Assembly: GCA_020348445.1 (NCBI GenBank)
Contig: CP070751.1
Coordinates: forward strand, 80,832-144,831
Origin: Thermoplasmata archaeon
Lineage (GTDB): Archaea > Thermoplasmatota > Thermoplasmata > GCA-020350865
Direction of reading: 5' to 3'
Length of the DNA: 64,000 bases
The position numbers were made by a program, and so were the translations under genes. Each line of letters opens with the position of its first letter. Positions within the stretch are counted from its first letter, which is position 1. Positions 10,301 to 20,900 of this stretch are shown here, piece after piece. The notes below the pieces were generated by a model, which saw only the letters and a program-made list of their open reading frames with translations, did no database searches and was not told where the DNA came from.

Positions 10301-11078
10301 GTTCATTACCTGACGAATCGGTCTTGATAAGCCAGACATCAGAGCCGCCAGCACCATAAGAACTGGTATAGCCAGCGATAATATATCCACCATCGGAGGT
10401 CTGCTGGACATAATGACCTTCATCCTCAGAACTCCCGCCAAAGCTCTTGTTCCAACTTTCAGCACCTAATGAATCGGTCTTGATAAGCCAGAAATCAGAG
10501 GCGCCAGCACTATAAGATATTGTATACCCAACGATAATATACTCCCCCTCTGAGGTCTGCTGAACACAATAACCAATTTCAGATAAACTCCCACCGTAGG
10601 TTTTGTTCCAACTTTCAACACCAAACGAATCAGTCTTAATCAACCAGATATCATATCCGCCTGCACCATAAGAACTGGTATAGCCAGCGATAATATACCC
10701 GCCGTCCGAGGTCTGCCGGACAGAATTACCCCCATCAGAAGAACTCCCGCCAAAGGTCTTGTTTATTTTATTCAGTCTCACCTCGCCTTTGGAGGTATCC
10801 ATAACGACGTTCCTTGAGTAATCGATCATTGATTCGTCGGTAAAATCGTCTTCGATGTATTTTGTCTGGAGCTCCAGTGTCACGTTGCCGTCAGGAGTGA
10901 TTGTGATATTTTCTGGAGTTCCTGACAGGAAATCCGCCTCAGTCGTCTGCATCCAGCTCGAACCTCCAGAAGCGTTCTCAACAAAAGGCCCATCAAATGG
11001 CATTACCTGAATCACAGACAAAATCAGCAATATCCCTAGAGACACTCGAAATACTCGTCTTTCCTTACGCCCACACAT
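4386..11078 (-). CDS. Giant propeller-repeat surface protein B (21 repeats, 3 Ig modules)
   Basis: This 2230-residue protein starts with a signal sequence (MCGRKERRVFR plus a hydrophobic core) and a leader to residue 104. It then has 21 repeats of 51-54 residues (105 to about 1209), a linker region (about 1210-1520), and three 87-residue Ig-like modules (about 1521-1780), each containing a version of [10 protein letters not shown] further beta domain (HTPITAG...) and two SbsA-type Ig domains (PPTIIEKFPEG, PPTIGEETPRG) precede [11 protein letters not shown] and a TM helix at about 2114-2133. A charged cytoplasmic tail carries [14 protein letters not shown]. Repeat 15 opens with SRPFGG after an atypical blade end, as in proteins A and D. 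The propeller half resembles A and D, whereas the Ig and SbsA half closely matches E, which suggests a mosaic. The protein is anchored with its ectodomain outside. The ligand is unknown. Confidence 0.93.
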   Translation of the reverse strand: MCGRKERRVFRVSLGILLILSVIQVMPFDGPFVENASGGSSWMQTTEADFLSGTPENITITPDGNVTLELQTKYIEDDFTDESMIDYSRNVVMDTSKGEVRLNKINKTFGGSSSDGGNSVRQTSDGGYIIAGYTSSYGAGGYDIWLIKTDSFGVESWNKTYGGSLSEIGYCVQQTSEGEYIIVGYTISYSAGASDFWLIKTDSLGAESWNKSFGGSSEDEGHYVQQTSDGGYIIAGYTSSYGAGGSDVWLIKTDSSGNEQWNKTFGGSSTDKGYSVHQISGGGYIIAGYTHSYGTGSADVWLIKTDSSGAESWNNTFGGIGYDHGNSVQPTSDGGYIIAGSTNSYGIGSVDAWLIKANSSGSETWNKTFGGSFLDESYSVQQTSDGGYIIGGNTKSWGAGKDDAWLIKTDSSGGEKWFKFFGGSTYDYCKSVRQTSDGGYIISGYTESFSAGGYDVWLIKTDSPDVENWNNIFEGSQYDGSRCVQQTSDGGYIIAATTYSYGINTPSQSNVWLIKTDSSGKEQWNKTFGGSDGDSSYSIQQTVDGGYIITGYTKSYGGSDIDVWLIKTNSSGSEQWNKTFGGDSADYGESVLQTFDGGYIIAGHTLSFGINTPFKSNTWLIKTDSLGIETWNNTFGGIEYDRGYSVQQTSDRGYIIAGHTYSYGAGNEDAWLIKTDSSGIETWNKTFGGSDYETSYSVQQTSDGGYITAGYTGSFGTGNDDVWLIKTDSSGAESWNNTFGGSQNDVGRCVQQTANDGYIIIGSTRSYGINTPSKSNILLIRTDSTGAEQWNKIFGGNENDFGYYVQQTLDGGYILVGRTYSYGVGTPSNPNIWLIKTNSEDVASWSRPFGGSSSDEGVSVLQTSDGGYIIAGYTESYGAGGYDAWLIKTDSSGSETWNKTFGGSNHDFGASIEQTADGGYIIAGNTQSYGVGLRDAWLIKIDSSGTESWNKTFGGNIHDFGNFVQQTSDGGYIIAGYTESYGAGGYNTWLIKTDSSGNETWNKTFGGSSDDWGNSVWQTSDGGYIIAGITYSYGAGIADAWLIKTDSSGTESWNKTFGGSDIDSGYSVHQISDGGYIIGGNTQSYGAGKYDAWLIKTDSSGNEQWNKTFGGSSQDYCESVLQTSDGGFIITGSTISYGTGGYNAWLIKTDSFGSEKWFKILGGSESDTGRSVHQTSDSGYIIAGYTNSYGIGVPSLPNIWLVKDDSSWGEIISTNLFMGDVAYAINNFTIEVVKPLGTSIKVQFSRNALSWYNSTGSLNGWDNLFSSTNVINFKQLGWNGSQFYYRVNFASDGIDTPILKNIIFSYQQYKPSGIFESESYDTGGSVSWWTLNWSATKPPGTEIKLQLRTASTQGGLLAKNFVGSDGTSSTNYTIPGSNIWPGHDGDQWIQYKVYLYTTNTSVSPILHNITIHFNLIPNEPTLTAPPNNLITINNTPSFDWTFFDLDGYQTDFEVLIDDDSAFDSVNYDSGEQSSTNPYWQFPSGTGYTTIADGIYYWKVRVKDNDGDWSPYSNYWNITIDITPPNSFTPLATPDGWTNNNQPQISFFTIDATSGIDYYQVKIDSGSFTTQMSPYTLPEQSDGTHNITVRAYDKAGNYRDGFVDVYIDATLPNDFIPTADPSGWTYNSQPTISFSTTDTLSGIDHYEVSIDGGGYSIQTSPYTLPAQSDGVHNITVRAIDLAGNYVEGYVEVYIDTTDPVDFNPTAPSGWIADNQPEISFSTTDVTSGIDHYEVRINDGTFATQTSPYTLPAQSDGTYNITVRAYDRAGNYIDRYVDVHIDTTSPLIIHTPITAGNEGSAITISATVTDDHSGVDYVELFYKKIIDTKFSNITMMRNGNIYSANIPADTVTVDGVDYYLKAADKSSEPSIVYYGAGGQVSEEPNSQNDIVITISDVDITPPTIIEKFPEGNNVPVSSLISVTFSEAMDKTITDNIFTITPELTGTAHWEGNKLIFNSEYAMEYGTPYSVTVGTVVKDIAGNNLENAFTWQFITTSIQDVSPPTIGEETPRGVDISIDTTISLQFSERMQEDNTKKAFSIEPYVDGKFTWEYNKLVFTPDSSLSYETTYTITISTDAKDFVGNNLENEYSWSFTTEEDPEKGEESFWETWEPIITGATVLASIIVFLIGFLTVRKKRSKLRQYMDRIESTFNEYKQNPQECEKELIELREDIKADVRKGKIEENHFLILDKRIDDYLLDLKTMEKEEAGEVLEEDMTEPISEEEEDISGGFE
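7450..10766 (-). repeat. 21 tandem propeller-type repeats of protein B
   Basis: Twenty-one repeats were counted. Repeats 7 and 14 end DSPDVENW and NSEDVASW. Repeat 7 opens FKFFGG, repeat 15 SRPFGG and repeat 21 FKILGG. Most repeats keep an N-K-T or N-N-T sequon at the same position after the terminal Trp. Confidence 0.9.
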
Positions 11079-11113
11079 GTTTGCCCCCTCCGGTTTGTAT
11101 AAATCCTGAAATT

Positions 11114-11144
11114 AAAATAAAATATGGATATTTAAGTTTATCTT
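11114..11144 (-). promoter_or_regulatory. Array promoter of gene B
   Basis: This is the same 31-bp element around TTAAATAT. One arm is mutated (TATTTT for TATCTT). The SD is CGGAGGGGG. Confidence 0.65.
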
Positions 11145-11154
11145 TCTATTTGAA

Positions 11155-14100
11155 TTATTCAGCTTCCTCGCCAACATCTTCTTCTCCAGACATAGGCTCA
11201 GTAATATCCTCCTCCAACTCTTCCCTTGCTTCCTCTTTTTCCATGGTTTTCAATTCCATTAAATAATCGTCTATCCTCTTATCCAGAATCAGAAAATGGT
11301 TTTCTTCGATTTTACCTTCCTTGACCTCGGCTTTAATGTCTTCCCTGAGAGCGATCAACTCCTGCTCACATTCCCGATGGTCCTTTTTATATTTATTGAA
11401 TGTATCATCTATTCTTTCTATATACTGCCTAAGTTTACTGCGCTTCTTTCTTACGGTGAGAAATCCAACAAGGAATACAATAATTGAAGCTAGAACCGTT
11501 GCACCTGTGATTATCGGCTCCCAGGTTTCCCAAAAGGATTCCTTTTCCTCCCCTTCAGCTTCTCTTGTGGTGATAAACTCCCATTGGTAGTCTTCTTTAA
11601 GGGTATTACCACTTAAACTTATTGCACTTTTAGAAATGGTAATATTATATTTCTCTCCGAGAGCAAGGGGTTCAGTGGGTGTAAATGTTAAAGTTGCTCC
11701 CTTCAAATCAAATGCGCCATCCACATTTGGAGTTATCGAAAATGCAGCTTTCGTGGGTACCTCATCCATTGCCTCACTAAATACAATTACTATTGGTTGG
11801 TCTACTGGGACCTCACTACCTGTTGGTGATTTGGTCTCTATTTTCAAGAACCCAGTAATTGTGATATCGATGTCAGTATTAGAATCTGGTTCATCCGTGA
11901 CTTGGCCACCTGTGCCAAAGTATGCAATATTGGCAGGTGATGCTTTATCGATGGCTTTAATATAATATTCAAGCCCATCAGAAGTGACCACGGCAGGATT
12001 TATTTCTAAATAGTATGTATTTCCATTTACATTCATTATTTCTGAAGCGTACGATGTCTCAATGGGTTTTTTATAATACAGCATTATATTATCGATTCCA
12101 CTTCCATCATCGACAACAACAGCCGTAATATTTATGGAAACACCGTCTGTTCCACTGGTAACTGGTGTATGTGTAATTGTGGGTGTATTCGTGTCGATAT
12201 AAATATCTACATAACAATCAATATAATTTCCAACTATATCAAACGCTCTTACTGTAATGTTATGGATCCCATCGATCTGCGGTGGGATTTTATAAGGACT
12301 TGTTTGTTGTGAGAAACTTCCTGTATCTATTTTTACCTCGTAATGATCAACACTGCTGGTTGCATCTGTCGTTGAGAAGGTAATATTAAATTGGTTATTT
12401 GAAGTCCACAAATGGTATTTTGGAGTGATTAAAAAACCGGTTGGTGGAGTGGTATCCACTGTAAAATTGTTGGATTCGCTATATGGCCCCCAAACTCCGT
12501 CATTATCCCTAGTCCTCACTTTCCAGTACCATGAACCATCGGCTATCGCATTATAGCTAGTTCCCTCTGGAAATTGCCAGTATTGATTTGAGGTGCTTTG
12601 TTCACCGCTATCATATTCAACGTTATTGAAGCGGCTATCCTCATCAATTATAACCTGAAATCCATTTAAAGATCCATCTAAATCATCAGAGCTCCAACTA
12701 AACAAGGGTGTGCTATCATTTAATATTATATTATTCACAGGACTGCTTATCTGCGGTTGTGTTGGAATATTATTATAAGAGATTGTCACATCCTGCAAAA
12801 TAGGTGTTGTATTACCCAAGCTTGAGCTTAAATAGACCTTATATTGGATCCACCATTTATCAGAAGTATGGCCGGACCAGATATTTGTACCTGAGGAAGT
12901 ATAATAAGTTGAGGATGTTCCCTCAGGACCCACAAAATCCTTGCTTGACAAACCAGATTGGGTGTCTGCAGTTCTCAATTGAAATTTAATTGTATCATTT
13001 ATTTTAGTCCAACTTATTGTGTACCAATTTACATCAGCACCGGCATTATATGGTTGTGATACAAGATCGCCTGACGTAAATTGATTATATAAAAAACTAA
13101 TATTTTGAACACTTGGAGCTTTTTCATTATTTGATGTAAAATTCATTTGGTAGTAAAAACCAGGTCCCTGCCAACCCAAAGATGATAAATCAATAGAATT
13201 AAAACCATCAGACAAAGTATCCCAGCCATCCAATGTTCCACCTGAATTGTACCAATAAGTTGAATTTTGTGAAAATTGCACTTTGATTCCAGTTTCCGGA
13301 AATACTGAGGTATTGCAATCAAAAGTATTGATTGAATATACTACCTGACCTGCAAGCAGATCAACTGAGGTCATTACACCATATGTAAAATCTAGGTAAC
13401 CAGTTTGATTGGTTTTAATCAGCCACACATCACCATCACCGCTACCATAAGAATAAGTACAACCTGTTATTATGTAACCACCATCTGAAGTCTGCCGGGC
13501 TGAAAAACCGTAGTCACTGGATTTTCCGCCAAAGATTTTAGTCCACTCTTCATTACCTAAATAATTGGTTTTGATCAACCAAAGATTATTTGGACCAGAA
13601 CCATAAGACCATGTTTCACCTACGATAATATATCCGTCATCCGAAGTCTGCTTGACTGAAGAACCGAAATCCCATGCACTCCCGCCAAAAGTATTATTCC
13701 AATCCTCACTTCCAGACCCATCGGTTTTAATCAACCAGACATCATAAGTACCAGGCCCATAAGAGGTACTATAACCGGTGATAATATAACCACCATCTGT
13801 GGTTTGATTGACTGATTTACCTTCATCAGAATCACTCCCGCCAAAAGTAATATTCCAATCCTCACTTCCAGATCCATCGGTTTTAATCAACCATGCATCA
13901 GAGCTTCCACCACCCCAAGATGACACATATCCTGTAATGATAAAGCCACCATCAGGTGTTTGCTCACAGCATTCACCCCCTTCATCTTCACTCCCACCAA
14001 AGGTTTTATCCCATTGTTTGTTTCCAAAAGAATCTGTTTTAATCAGCCAGACATCTTCTCCACCTGCGCCATAAGAGGATGTTTCCCCAGTGATGATATA

Positions 14101-14793
14101 GCCACCGTCAGAAGTCTGCTGGACTGACTCACCTAATTCTGATGAACTTCCACCATAAGTTCTATTCCATTCCTCATTACCTGAAGAATCAGTTTTTATC
14201 AGCAAGACATCATACAAACCTGCACCATAAGATGTTGTATAACCAGCGATAATATAGCCACCGTCGGAAGTTTGCTGAACTGATGAACCGCCTTCATCAT
14301 CCAATCCCCCAATTATCTTATTCCATTGTTCATCACCGTAAGAATCCGTTTTAATTAGCCATACATCTGTTGAAAGTCCACCATGAGTGTTTATACCTCC
14401 TGTTATTATATAGCCACCATCAGAAGTTTGTTCTATAGAAACACCCGCTTCGTGTAAAAATCCACCAAACGTGTTATTGATTTTTACTAGCTTTGATTCA
14501 CCTACAATCGTATCTACCTTTATGTGATTCTTATAGCTAATTTTGGATTCATCATAAAAATTATCTTCTACATTTTTTGTTAGTAATGGAAGTTTCACCT
14601 CACCCGAAGGTGTAACCTCCACATCGGTCAATGTTCCACCATTAAAGTCTGCCTCAGTAGTCTGCACCCAGCTCGAACCTGCTGAGGCGTTTTCTACAAG
14701 CGGCCCATTAAAGTGCATTACTTGAACCAAAGACAATATCAATAATATCCCTAGACACAGTCGAAATACTCGCCTTACCTTTCGCCCACGCAT
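11155..14793 (-). CDS. Propeller-repeat surface protein C (7 repeats)
   Basis: This 1212-residue member is the smallest of the array. It starts MRGRKVRRVFR, whereas its siblings have Cys at residue 2. It has the standard 104-residue leader, then exactly seven repeats (105 to about 470), the last running into LDFTYGVMTS instead of another W-NKTFGG junction. The linker beta-sandwich (about 470-780) is followed by a single Ig module (about 781-868), one HTPVTSG domain, one SbsA-type Ig domain (about 975-1075), [11 protein letters not shown], a TM helix (about 1098-1117) and the shared tail with [14 protein letters not shown]. It is probably a membrane-anchored surface protein with one seven-bladed propeller. 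It sits between two 21-repeat paralogs and has its own promoter. Confidence 0.92.
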   Translation of the reverse strand: MRGRKVRRVFRLCLGILLILSLVQVMHFNGPLVENASAGSSWVQTTEADFNGGTLTDVEVTPSGEVKLPLLTKNVEDNFYDESKISYKNHIKVDTIVGESKLVKINNTFGGFLHEAGVSIEQTSDGGYIITGGINTHGGLSTDVWLIKTDSYGDEQWNKIIGGLDDEGGSSVQQTSDGGYIIAGYTTSYGAGLYDVLLIKTDSSGNEEWNRTYGGSSSELGESVQQTSDGGYIITGETSSYGAGGEDVWLIKTDSFGNKQWDKTFGGSEDEGGECCEQTPDGGFIITGYVSSWGGGSSDAWLIKTDGSGSEDWNITFGGSDSDEGKSVNQTTDGGYIITGYSTSYGPGTYDVWLIKTDGSGSEDWNNTFGGSAWDFGSSVKQTSDDGYIIVGETWSYGSGPNNLWLIKTNYLGNEEWTKIFGGKSSDYGFSARQTSDGGYIITGCTYSYGSGDGDVWLIKTNQTGYLDFTYGVMTSVDLLAGQVVYSINTFDCNTSVFPETGIKVQFSQNSTYWYNSGGTLDGWDTLSDGFNSIDLSSLGWQGPGFYYQMNFTSNNEKAPSVQNISFLYNQFTSGDLVSQPYNAGADVNWYTISWTKINDTIKFQLRTADTQSGLSSKDFVGPEGTSSTYYTSSGTNIWSGHTSDKWWIQYKVYLSSSLGNTTPILQDVTISYNNIPTQPQISSPVNNIILNDSTPLFSWSSDDLDGSLNGFQVIIDEDSRFNNVEYDSGEQSTSNQYWQFPEGTSYNAIADGSWYWKVRTRDNDGVWGPYSESNNFTVDTTPPTGFLITPKYHLWTSNNQFNITFSTTDATSSVDHYEVKIDTGSFSQQTSPYKIPPQIDGIHNITVRAFDIVGNYIDCYVDIYIDTNTPTITHTPVTSGTDGVSINITAVVVDDGSGIDNIMLYYKKPIETSYASEIMNVNGNTYYLEINPAVVTSDGLEYYIKAIDKASPANIAYFGTGGQVTDEPDSNTDIDITITGFLKIETKSPTGSEVPVDQPIVIVFSEAMDEVPTKAAFSITPNVDGAFDLKGATLTFTPTEPLALGEKYNITISKSAISLSGNTLKEDYQWEFITTREAEGEEKESFWETWEPIITGATVLASIIVFLVGFLTVRKKRSKLRQYIERIDDTFNKYKKDHRECEQELIALREDIKAEVKEGKIEENHFLILDKRIDDYLMELKTMEKEEAREELEEDITEPMSGEEDVGEEAE
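13380..14481 (-). repeat. 7 tandem propeller-type repeats of protein C
   Basis: Exactly seven repeats were counted, from INNTFGG to the last WLIKTNQTG. The block ends in LDFTYG. Confidence 0.9.
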
Positions 14794-14829
14794 ATTGGTC
14801 CCCTCCGTGTCTGTATAAATTCTGAAATT

Positions 14830-14860
14830 AAGATATAATATGGATATTTAAATTTATCTT
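14830..14860 (-). promoter_or_regulatory. Array promoter of gene C
   Basis: A perfect AAGATA...TATCTT pair encloses TTTAAATATCCATATTATA. The SD is GGAGGGG. Confidence 0.7.
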
Positions 14861-14927
14861 TTTTCTGAAATAAATTGGGGATCTTTTATGGAATTCTTAA
14901 TTGGAGAAATTATGAGCCTTTCTGTAA

Positions 14928-17900
14928 TTATTCTTCTCCTTGTTCCTCTCCCACATCTCCTGTTTCCCCACCAACATCTTCTTCCTCAGAAATTGGCTCT
15001 GTAATGCCCTCTTCCGACACTTCCCCTGCCTCCCCTGCTTCTCCTATCGCCCCTTTTTCCATGACCGCCAATTTCATTATATAATCATCTATCTTTTTAT
15101 CCAGAATCAGGAAATGGTTTTCCTCGATCTTGCCTCTATGAACGTCTTTTTTGATGCCTTCTCTAAGGGCAATTAGCTCCTGCTCGCATTCCTGAGGGTT
15201 CTTTTTGTATTCATTGTAGGTATCGTCTATCCTTTCCATGTACAGTTTGAGTTTACCGCGCTTTCTTTTTATGGACAAGAATCCAATCAAGAACACAAGA
15301 ATAGATGCTAGGACCGTTGCCCCGGTGATTATGGGTTCCCAGGTCTCCCAAAAGGATTCTTTAGCCTGTGCCTCTTCAACTTCTTCTTCTGTTTTGAATG
15401 TTTGATTAAATTCTTTTTCAAGGTTATTGTTTGCCAAATCTTTCGCATTTGTAGAAATTATCACAGTATACTCGGTACCATAATCCAAAGGAAGATCAGG
15501 CTTGTATTGCACAGTCTCCCCTACCCATTTGAATTTACCCTGTACATGTGGAGTGATTGAAAAGGCACTTTCAGTAACATCCTCGATCATTTCTTCACTA
15601 AATGTAATTATAATAATCGAATCAATGGGTACATCAGATCCTTCTGGTAACATGGTTGAAACGTCAGGAGGTGTTGTATCCAATCCCTGGATTGCTATAT
15701 CGATATCATCAAGAGTTGTTGGGGTATTCTGAACTCTTCCATTTTTACCAAAGTATGCGGTGTTTGATGGTAACGAATTATCTACTGCTTTAACATAATA
15801 TTCAATGAAATCTGTATCAACTGTTGCAGCAGATATTTCGGCAGAATAGATATTTTCTTCAAGGGTCATTTGAATTGATGAGTATACAACTTCATCTTGT
15901 TTTTTAAAGTATAGAGCCACACTTGCAACCCCACTATTTTCATCGGATACTGTTGCTGCAATAATTATTGACGTTCCTCTATAACCGATGATAACAGGTG
16001 TATGGGTAATCACAGGTGAAGTTGAGTCGATATATACAACAATATCCTCGTCTATGTAATTTCCAACATTGTCGAATGCTCGAACAGTTATGTTATAGAT
16101 GCCATCATCTTGGGGGGGTAATGTGTACGGACTTGTTTGGGTTGTAAAAGCCTCGTCATCAATACTGATTTCATAATGATCGATATCACTTAAGCCATCA
16201 GTTGTTAAAAATGTAATCTGCGGTTGGGTATTGGAAGTCCAATCATCAGAACTAGCAGTGGGTGTAAAACTCTCAGGACCAGTGGTATCGATATAGACGT
16301 AAACATATCCTTCAATGTAATTTCCGGCGTTATCAAATGTTCGGATAGTTATGTTATGGATGCCGTCAACTTGGGAGGGTAATATATAGGGACTTGTTTG
16401 GGTCGAAAAAATCCCATCGTCTATCTTTACTTCGTAATGATCTATGCCACTGTCATCATCTGTTGTATAGAACGTTATTGTGGGTTGTGTGTTGTCAGTC
16501 CAGGTACTGGGATTTGCTACAGGCGTAAAGGTATTTGGTAGCGCAGCATCAATATATACATCCACAAAGCCCTCTATAAAATTCCCAGCCATATCGTAAG
16601 CTCTTACTGTTATGTTATGCATCCCATCTGACTGGGAAGGCAAAGTAAATGGGCTAGTTTGAGTGAAGAAACTTCCTTGGTCTATGCTGATATTGTAATA
16701 ATCAATACCGCTGATATCGTCGGTGGTTGAAAATGAGATTACGGGCTGAGTGTTTGTGGTCCAATCATTTGGGTCTGCTGTTGGTGTGAATATATTTGGG
16801 GGAGTGGTATCAATGTACACATCCACATAACCCTCTATATAATTCCCAGCCATATCATAAGCCCTTACAGTTATGTTATGTGTCCCATCAGTTAGGGAAG
16901 GCAAGGTGAAGGGGCTAGTTTGTGTGGAGAAAACACCAAAATCTATGCTGATATTGTAATAGGCAATATCACTAACATCATCTGTGGTTGAAAATGAGAT
17001 TACAGGCTGAGTGTTTGCAGTCCAACCACTTGGATCTGCTGTTGGTATAAAAGCATTTGGTGGCGTGGTATCAATGTACACATCCACATAGCCCTCTATA
17101 TAATTCCCTACCATATCGTAAGCCCTTACAGTTATGTTATGTGTTCCATCAGTTAGGGAAGGCAATTGATATGGGCTTGTTTGAGTGAAGAAATTTCCAT
17201 GGTCTATGCTGATATTGTAATGGTCAATATCGCTAATATCATCTGTGGTTGAAAATGAAATTATAGGTTGAGTGTTTATGGTCCAATCACTTGGATCTGC
17301 GAAAGGAGTAAAAGCATTTGGAGGTGTGCCATCAATATATACATCCACATAACCTTCTACATAATTTCCAGCCATATCATAAGCCCTTACAGTTATGTTA
17401 TGTATCCCATCTGTTTGAGAAGGCAATTGATATGGACTCATTTGAGAAGAGAAAACACCATAATCTATACTTATATTGTAATAATCAATACCGCTCATAT
17501 CATCTGTGGTTGAAAATGAAATTACTGGTTGAGCATTGTTAGTCCAATTACTTGGATCTGCTGTTGGTGTAAATTCATTTGGGGGCGTGGTATCGATGTA
17601 CACATCAACAAAGCTGTCTATGTAATTCCCAACAACATCATAAGCCCTTACAGTTATATTATGTATTCCATCTATTTGGGAGGGCAATTGATATGGACTC
17701 GTTCTTATTGAAAAAGGTTCACTATCAACTTTTACTTCAAAATGATCCATACCGCTATTATCATCTGTTGTATCGAATGTAATGATGGGTTGGTTATCGT
17801 TAGTCCATGTGCCAGGATTCGCCGTTGGTGTAAAGCTATTTGGAGGTGTTGTATCAATAAACACTTCCACTGTTCCGTCCCTGAAATTCCCTGCAGAATC

Positions 17901-20900
17901 GTAGGCTCTGACTGTAATATTATGCACACCATCATCCTGTGAAGGAATAACATAAGGGCTAGATTGATTTGAAAAGCTATCACCATCAATACTTATCTCA
18001 TAATGATCTATACCGCTCAAATCATCAGTGGTTGAGAAATTAATTTCCGGCGTTGTGATGTTGGTCCAAGTATTGGGGTCTGCTATTGGTGTAAAACTGT
18101 TAGGAGGTGTGATATCAATATAAACGTCAACATATCCATCTACAAAATTCCCGGCTGCATCGTAGGCTCTTACTGTAATGTTATGAATGCCATCAATTTG
18201 TGGAGGTAAGGTATAGGGGCTATCTTGCGTAGAAAATGGACCGCTGTTGATGGATACCTCATAATGGTCTATACCACTTGTATCATCTGTAGTTATGAAT
18301 GTAATTATGGGTCGTGTATTATTGGTCCAATTTGCAGGATCTGCAATGGGTGTAAATGAATTTGGAGGCGTTGTATCCACTGTAAAGTTCCAGGCAATGC
18401 TGTACTGTGACCAGTCACCATCACTATCATTGGTACGCACTTTCCAGTACCAGGTACCGTCGGCAATTGTCGTGTATCCTGTGCCTGACGGGAATGGCCA
18501 AGTTGGGTTTGCAGAGCTCTGCTGCCCGCTGTCGTAGTCTATGCTGCCAAATCCGATATCATCATCTATTACAACCTGGAAATCGGCCTGGGTGCTGTCT
18601 GAATCCATGAACATCCAATTGAAACTCAGTGTGTTAATTGTGGTTACAAGATCATTTGTAGGATCAATTAAACTGGGCGGGCCGGGAATCAAATTATATT
18701 GTATGGTCACATTATGCAAAATCGGTAAAAAGTCTGTGTCGCTTGTGCTTAAATAAGCCTTATATTGGAACCATTGCTCTCCGTTGTGCCCCGTCCAGAT
18801 ATTTGTTCCTGATAATGTATAAAAGCTTAAGGAGGTCCCATCAGGCCCTACAAAGTTCTTGGTAGATAAGCCGCCTTGCGTTGCCGCGGACCTTAATTGA
18901 AATTTAATTTTCGTATTTACTGGGGTTGTCGCAATCCAGTTAATTGTCCGCCATGATGCTTCACCACCAGAATCGTACGGCTCTGATTCCAATGTACCTG
19001 ATGAGAAGTTTTGTTGGTATGAGAGATTTATATTCCTGAGAACTGCTGTATCTATTCCATCAGAGGAAAAATTGACACGATAGTAAAAATTAGAACCGGA
19101 CCAACCTAATGAGGTGAGATCAATGATATTAGTACCTCCTGACAAAGTATCCCACATGTTTATAGAACCTGTTGAATTGCACCAATTAATACTATCTTGT
19201 GAAAATTGCATCTTAATATCAGTTCCAGAGGGCTTAACAGCTTTGTATGTAAAATTATTGATTGATAATGCTTTATTCCCCATAAGTAGGTTATTGGATA
19301 TTATCTCACCCCATGATGAATCAATTTTAACTAGCCAGACATCATGACTACCAGCACCATAAGAACCTGTTTCACCAGTGAATATATACCCATTGTCAGT
19401 GGTTTGCTGGACTGAATAACACATTTCATGTTTACTTCCCCCGAAAAATTTAAACCATCTCTCATTACCCAAAGAATCGGTTTTAATAAGCCATGCATTA
19501 GAATAAGGTGTACCGATACCATATGAGGATGTACTACCAGCGATAATATATCCACCATCTGAGGTCAGCTGGACTGAGTGACAATAATCATTAGCACTCC
19601 CGCCAAAGGACTTGTTCCATAGTTCTTTACCCAATGAATCAACCCGAACTAGCCAACCATTAAAATAATTTGGAGTACCGATACCATAAGATGTAGTGGT
19701 ACCAGCGATAATGTAGCCGCCATCTGAGGTCTGCTGAATGGATTCACCCCGTTCACCCGCACTTCCACCTAAGGTTTCGTTCCATTCCTCTTTACCTGAC
19801 GAATCTGTCTTGATTAGCCAAACATCAGGCCAGCCTGGACTAAAAGAGTCTGTCTCCCCAGCAATAATATAACCGCCGTCAGTGGTCTGTAAGACCGAAT
19901 AACCACGATCAGTCATACTGCCTCCAAAAGTTCTATTCCATTGCTCATTTCCTGACGAATCTGTTTTAATAAGCCAAAGATTCTCCCAAGGTGGACCAAA
20001 AAATGTTCTAACGCCAGCAATAATATAACCGCCATCGGACGTTTGCTTGACTTCAAATCCTTGATCATCTCTGGTTCCTCCGAAAGTTTTATACCATTGT
20101 TCATTTCCTGATGAATCGGTTTTAATCAAATAGACATCCCATCTGCCAGCACCGTAAGAATCTGTATAACCAACGATAATGTAACCCCCGTCAGAGGTCT
20201 GATGGACATCGAATCCTTCGTCTTCACCATTTTCTCCGAAAGTTTTATGCCATTGTTCATTACCTAACGAATCTGTCTTGACTAAAAAGACATCATTGGA
20301 TACACCACGGTAAGAGCCAGTAACAATATATCCACCATCTGAAGTTTGATCCACTGCTTTACCATAATCATAACCGCTTTCACCAAAAGGTTTACTCCAG
20401 CTCTCAACACTTCCCGAATCAACCTTTATGAGCAACACATCGTAATCACCGGCACCATACGAGTTTGTATAACCAGTAATGATAAAACAATTATCAGAGG
20501 TTTGTTGAACTGATTGACCAAAATCACTCATAGCACCACCAAAAGTCTTATCCCAAATCTTAGCACCTGAAGAATTGGTTTTAATCAACCAGACATCAAA
20601 ATCGCCAGCACCATAAGATAATGTATAACCAGCGATGATATAATCACCATCGATAGTTTGTTGAACTGAAAAACCTGCATCGCTTGAGCTGCCGCCGAAA
20701 GTCTGATTCCATTGCTCATTACCTGATGAATCGGTTTTAACAAGCCAGACATCCCAACTACCAGCACCGTAAGAGTTTGTAAGACCTGTCATAATATAGC
20801 CATCATCGGAAGTCTGCATAACTGATTTACCATATTCTGTACCAGTTCCACCGAAGGTTCTATTCCATTGCTCAATACATAATGAATCTGTCTTGATTAG

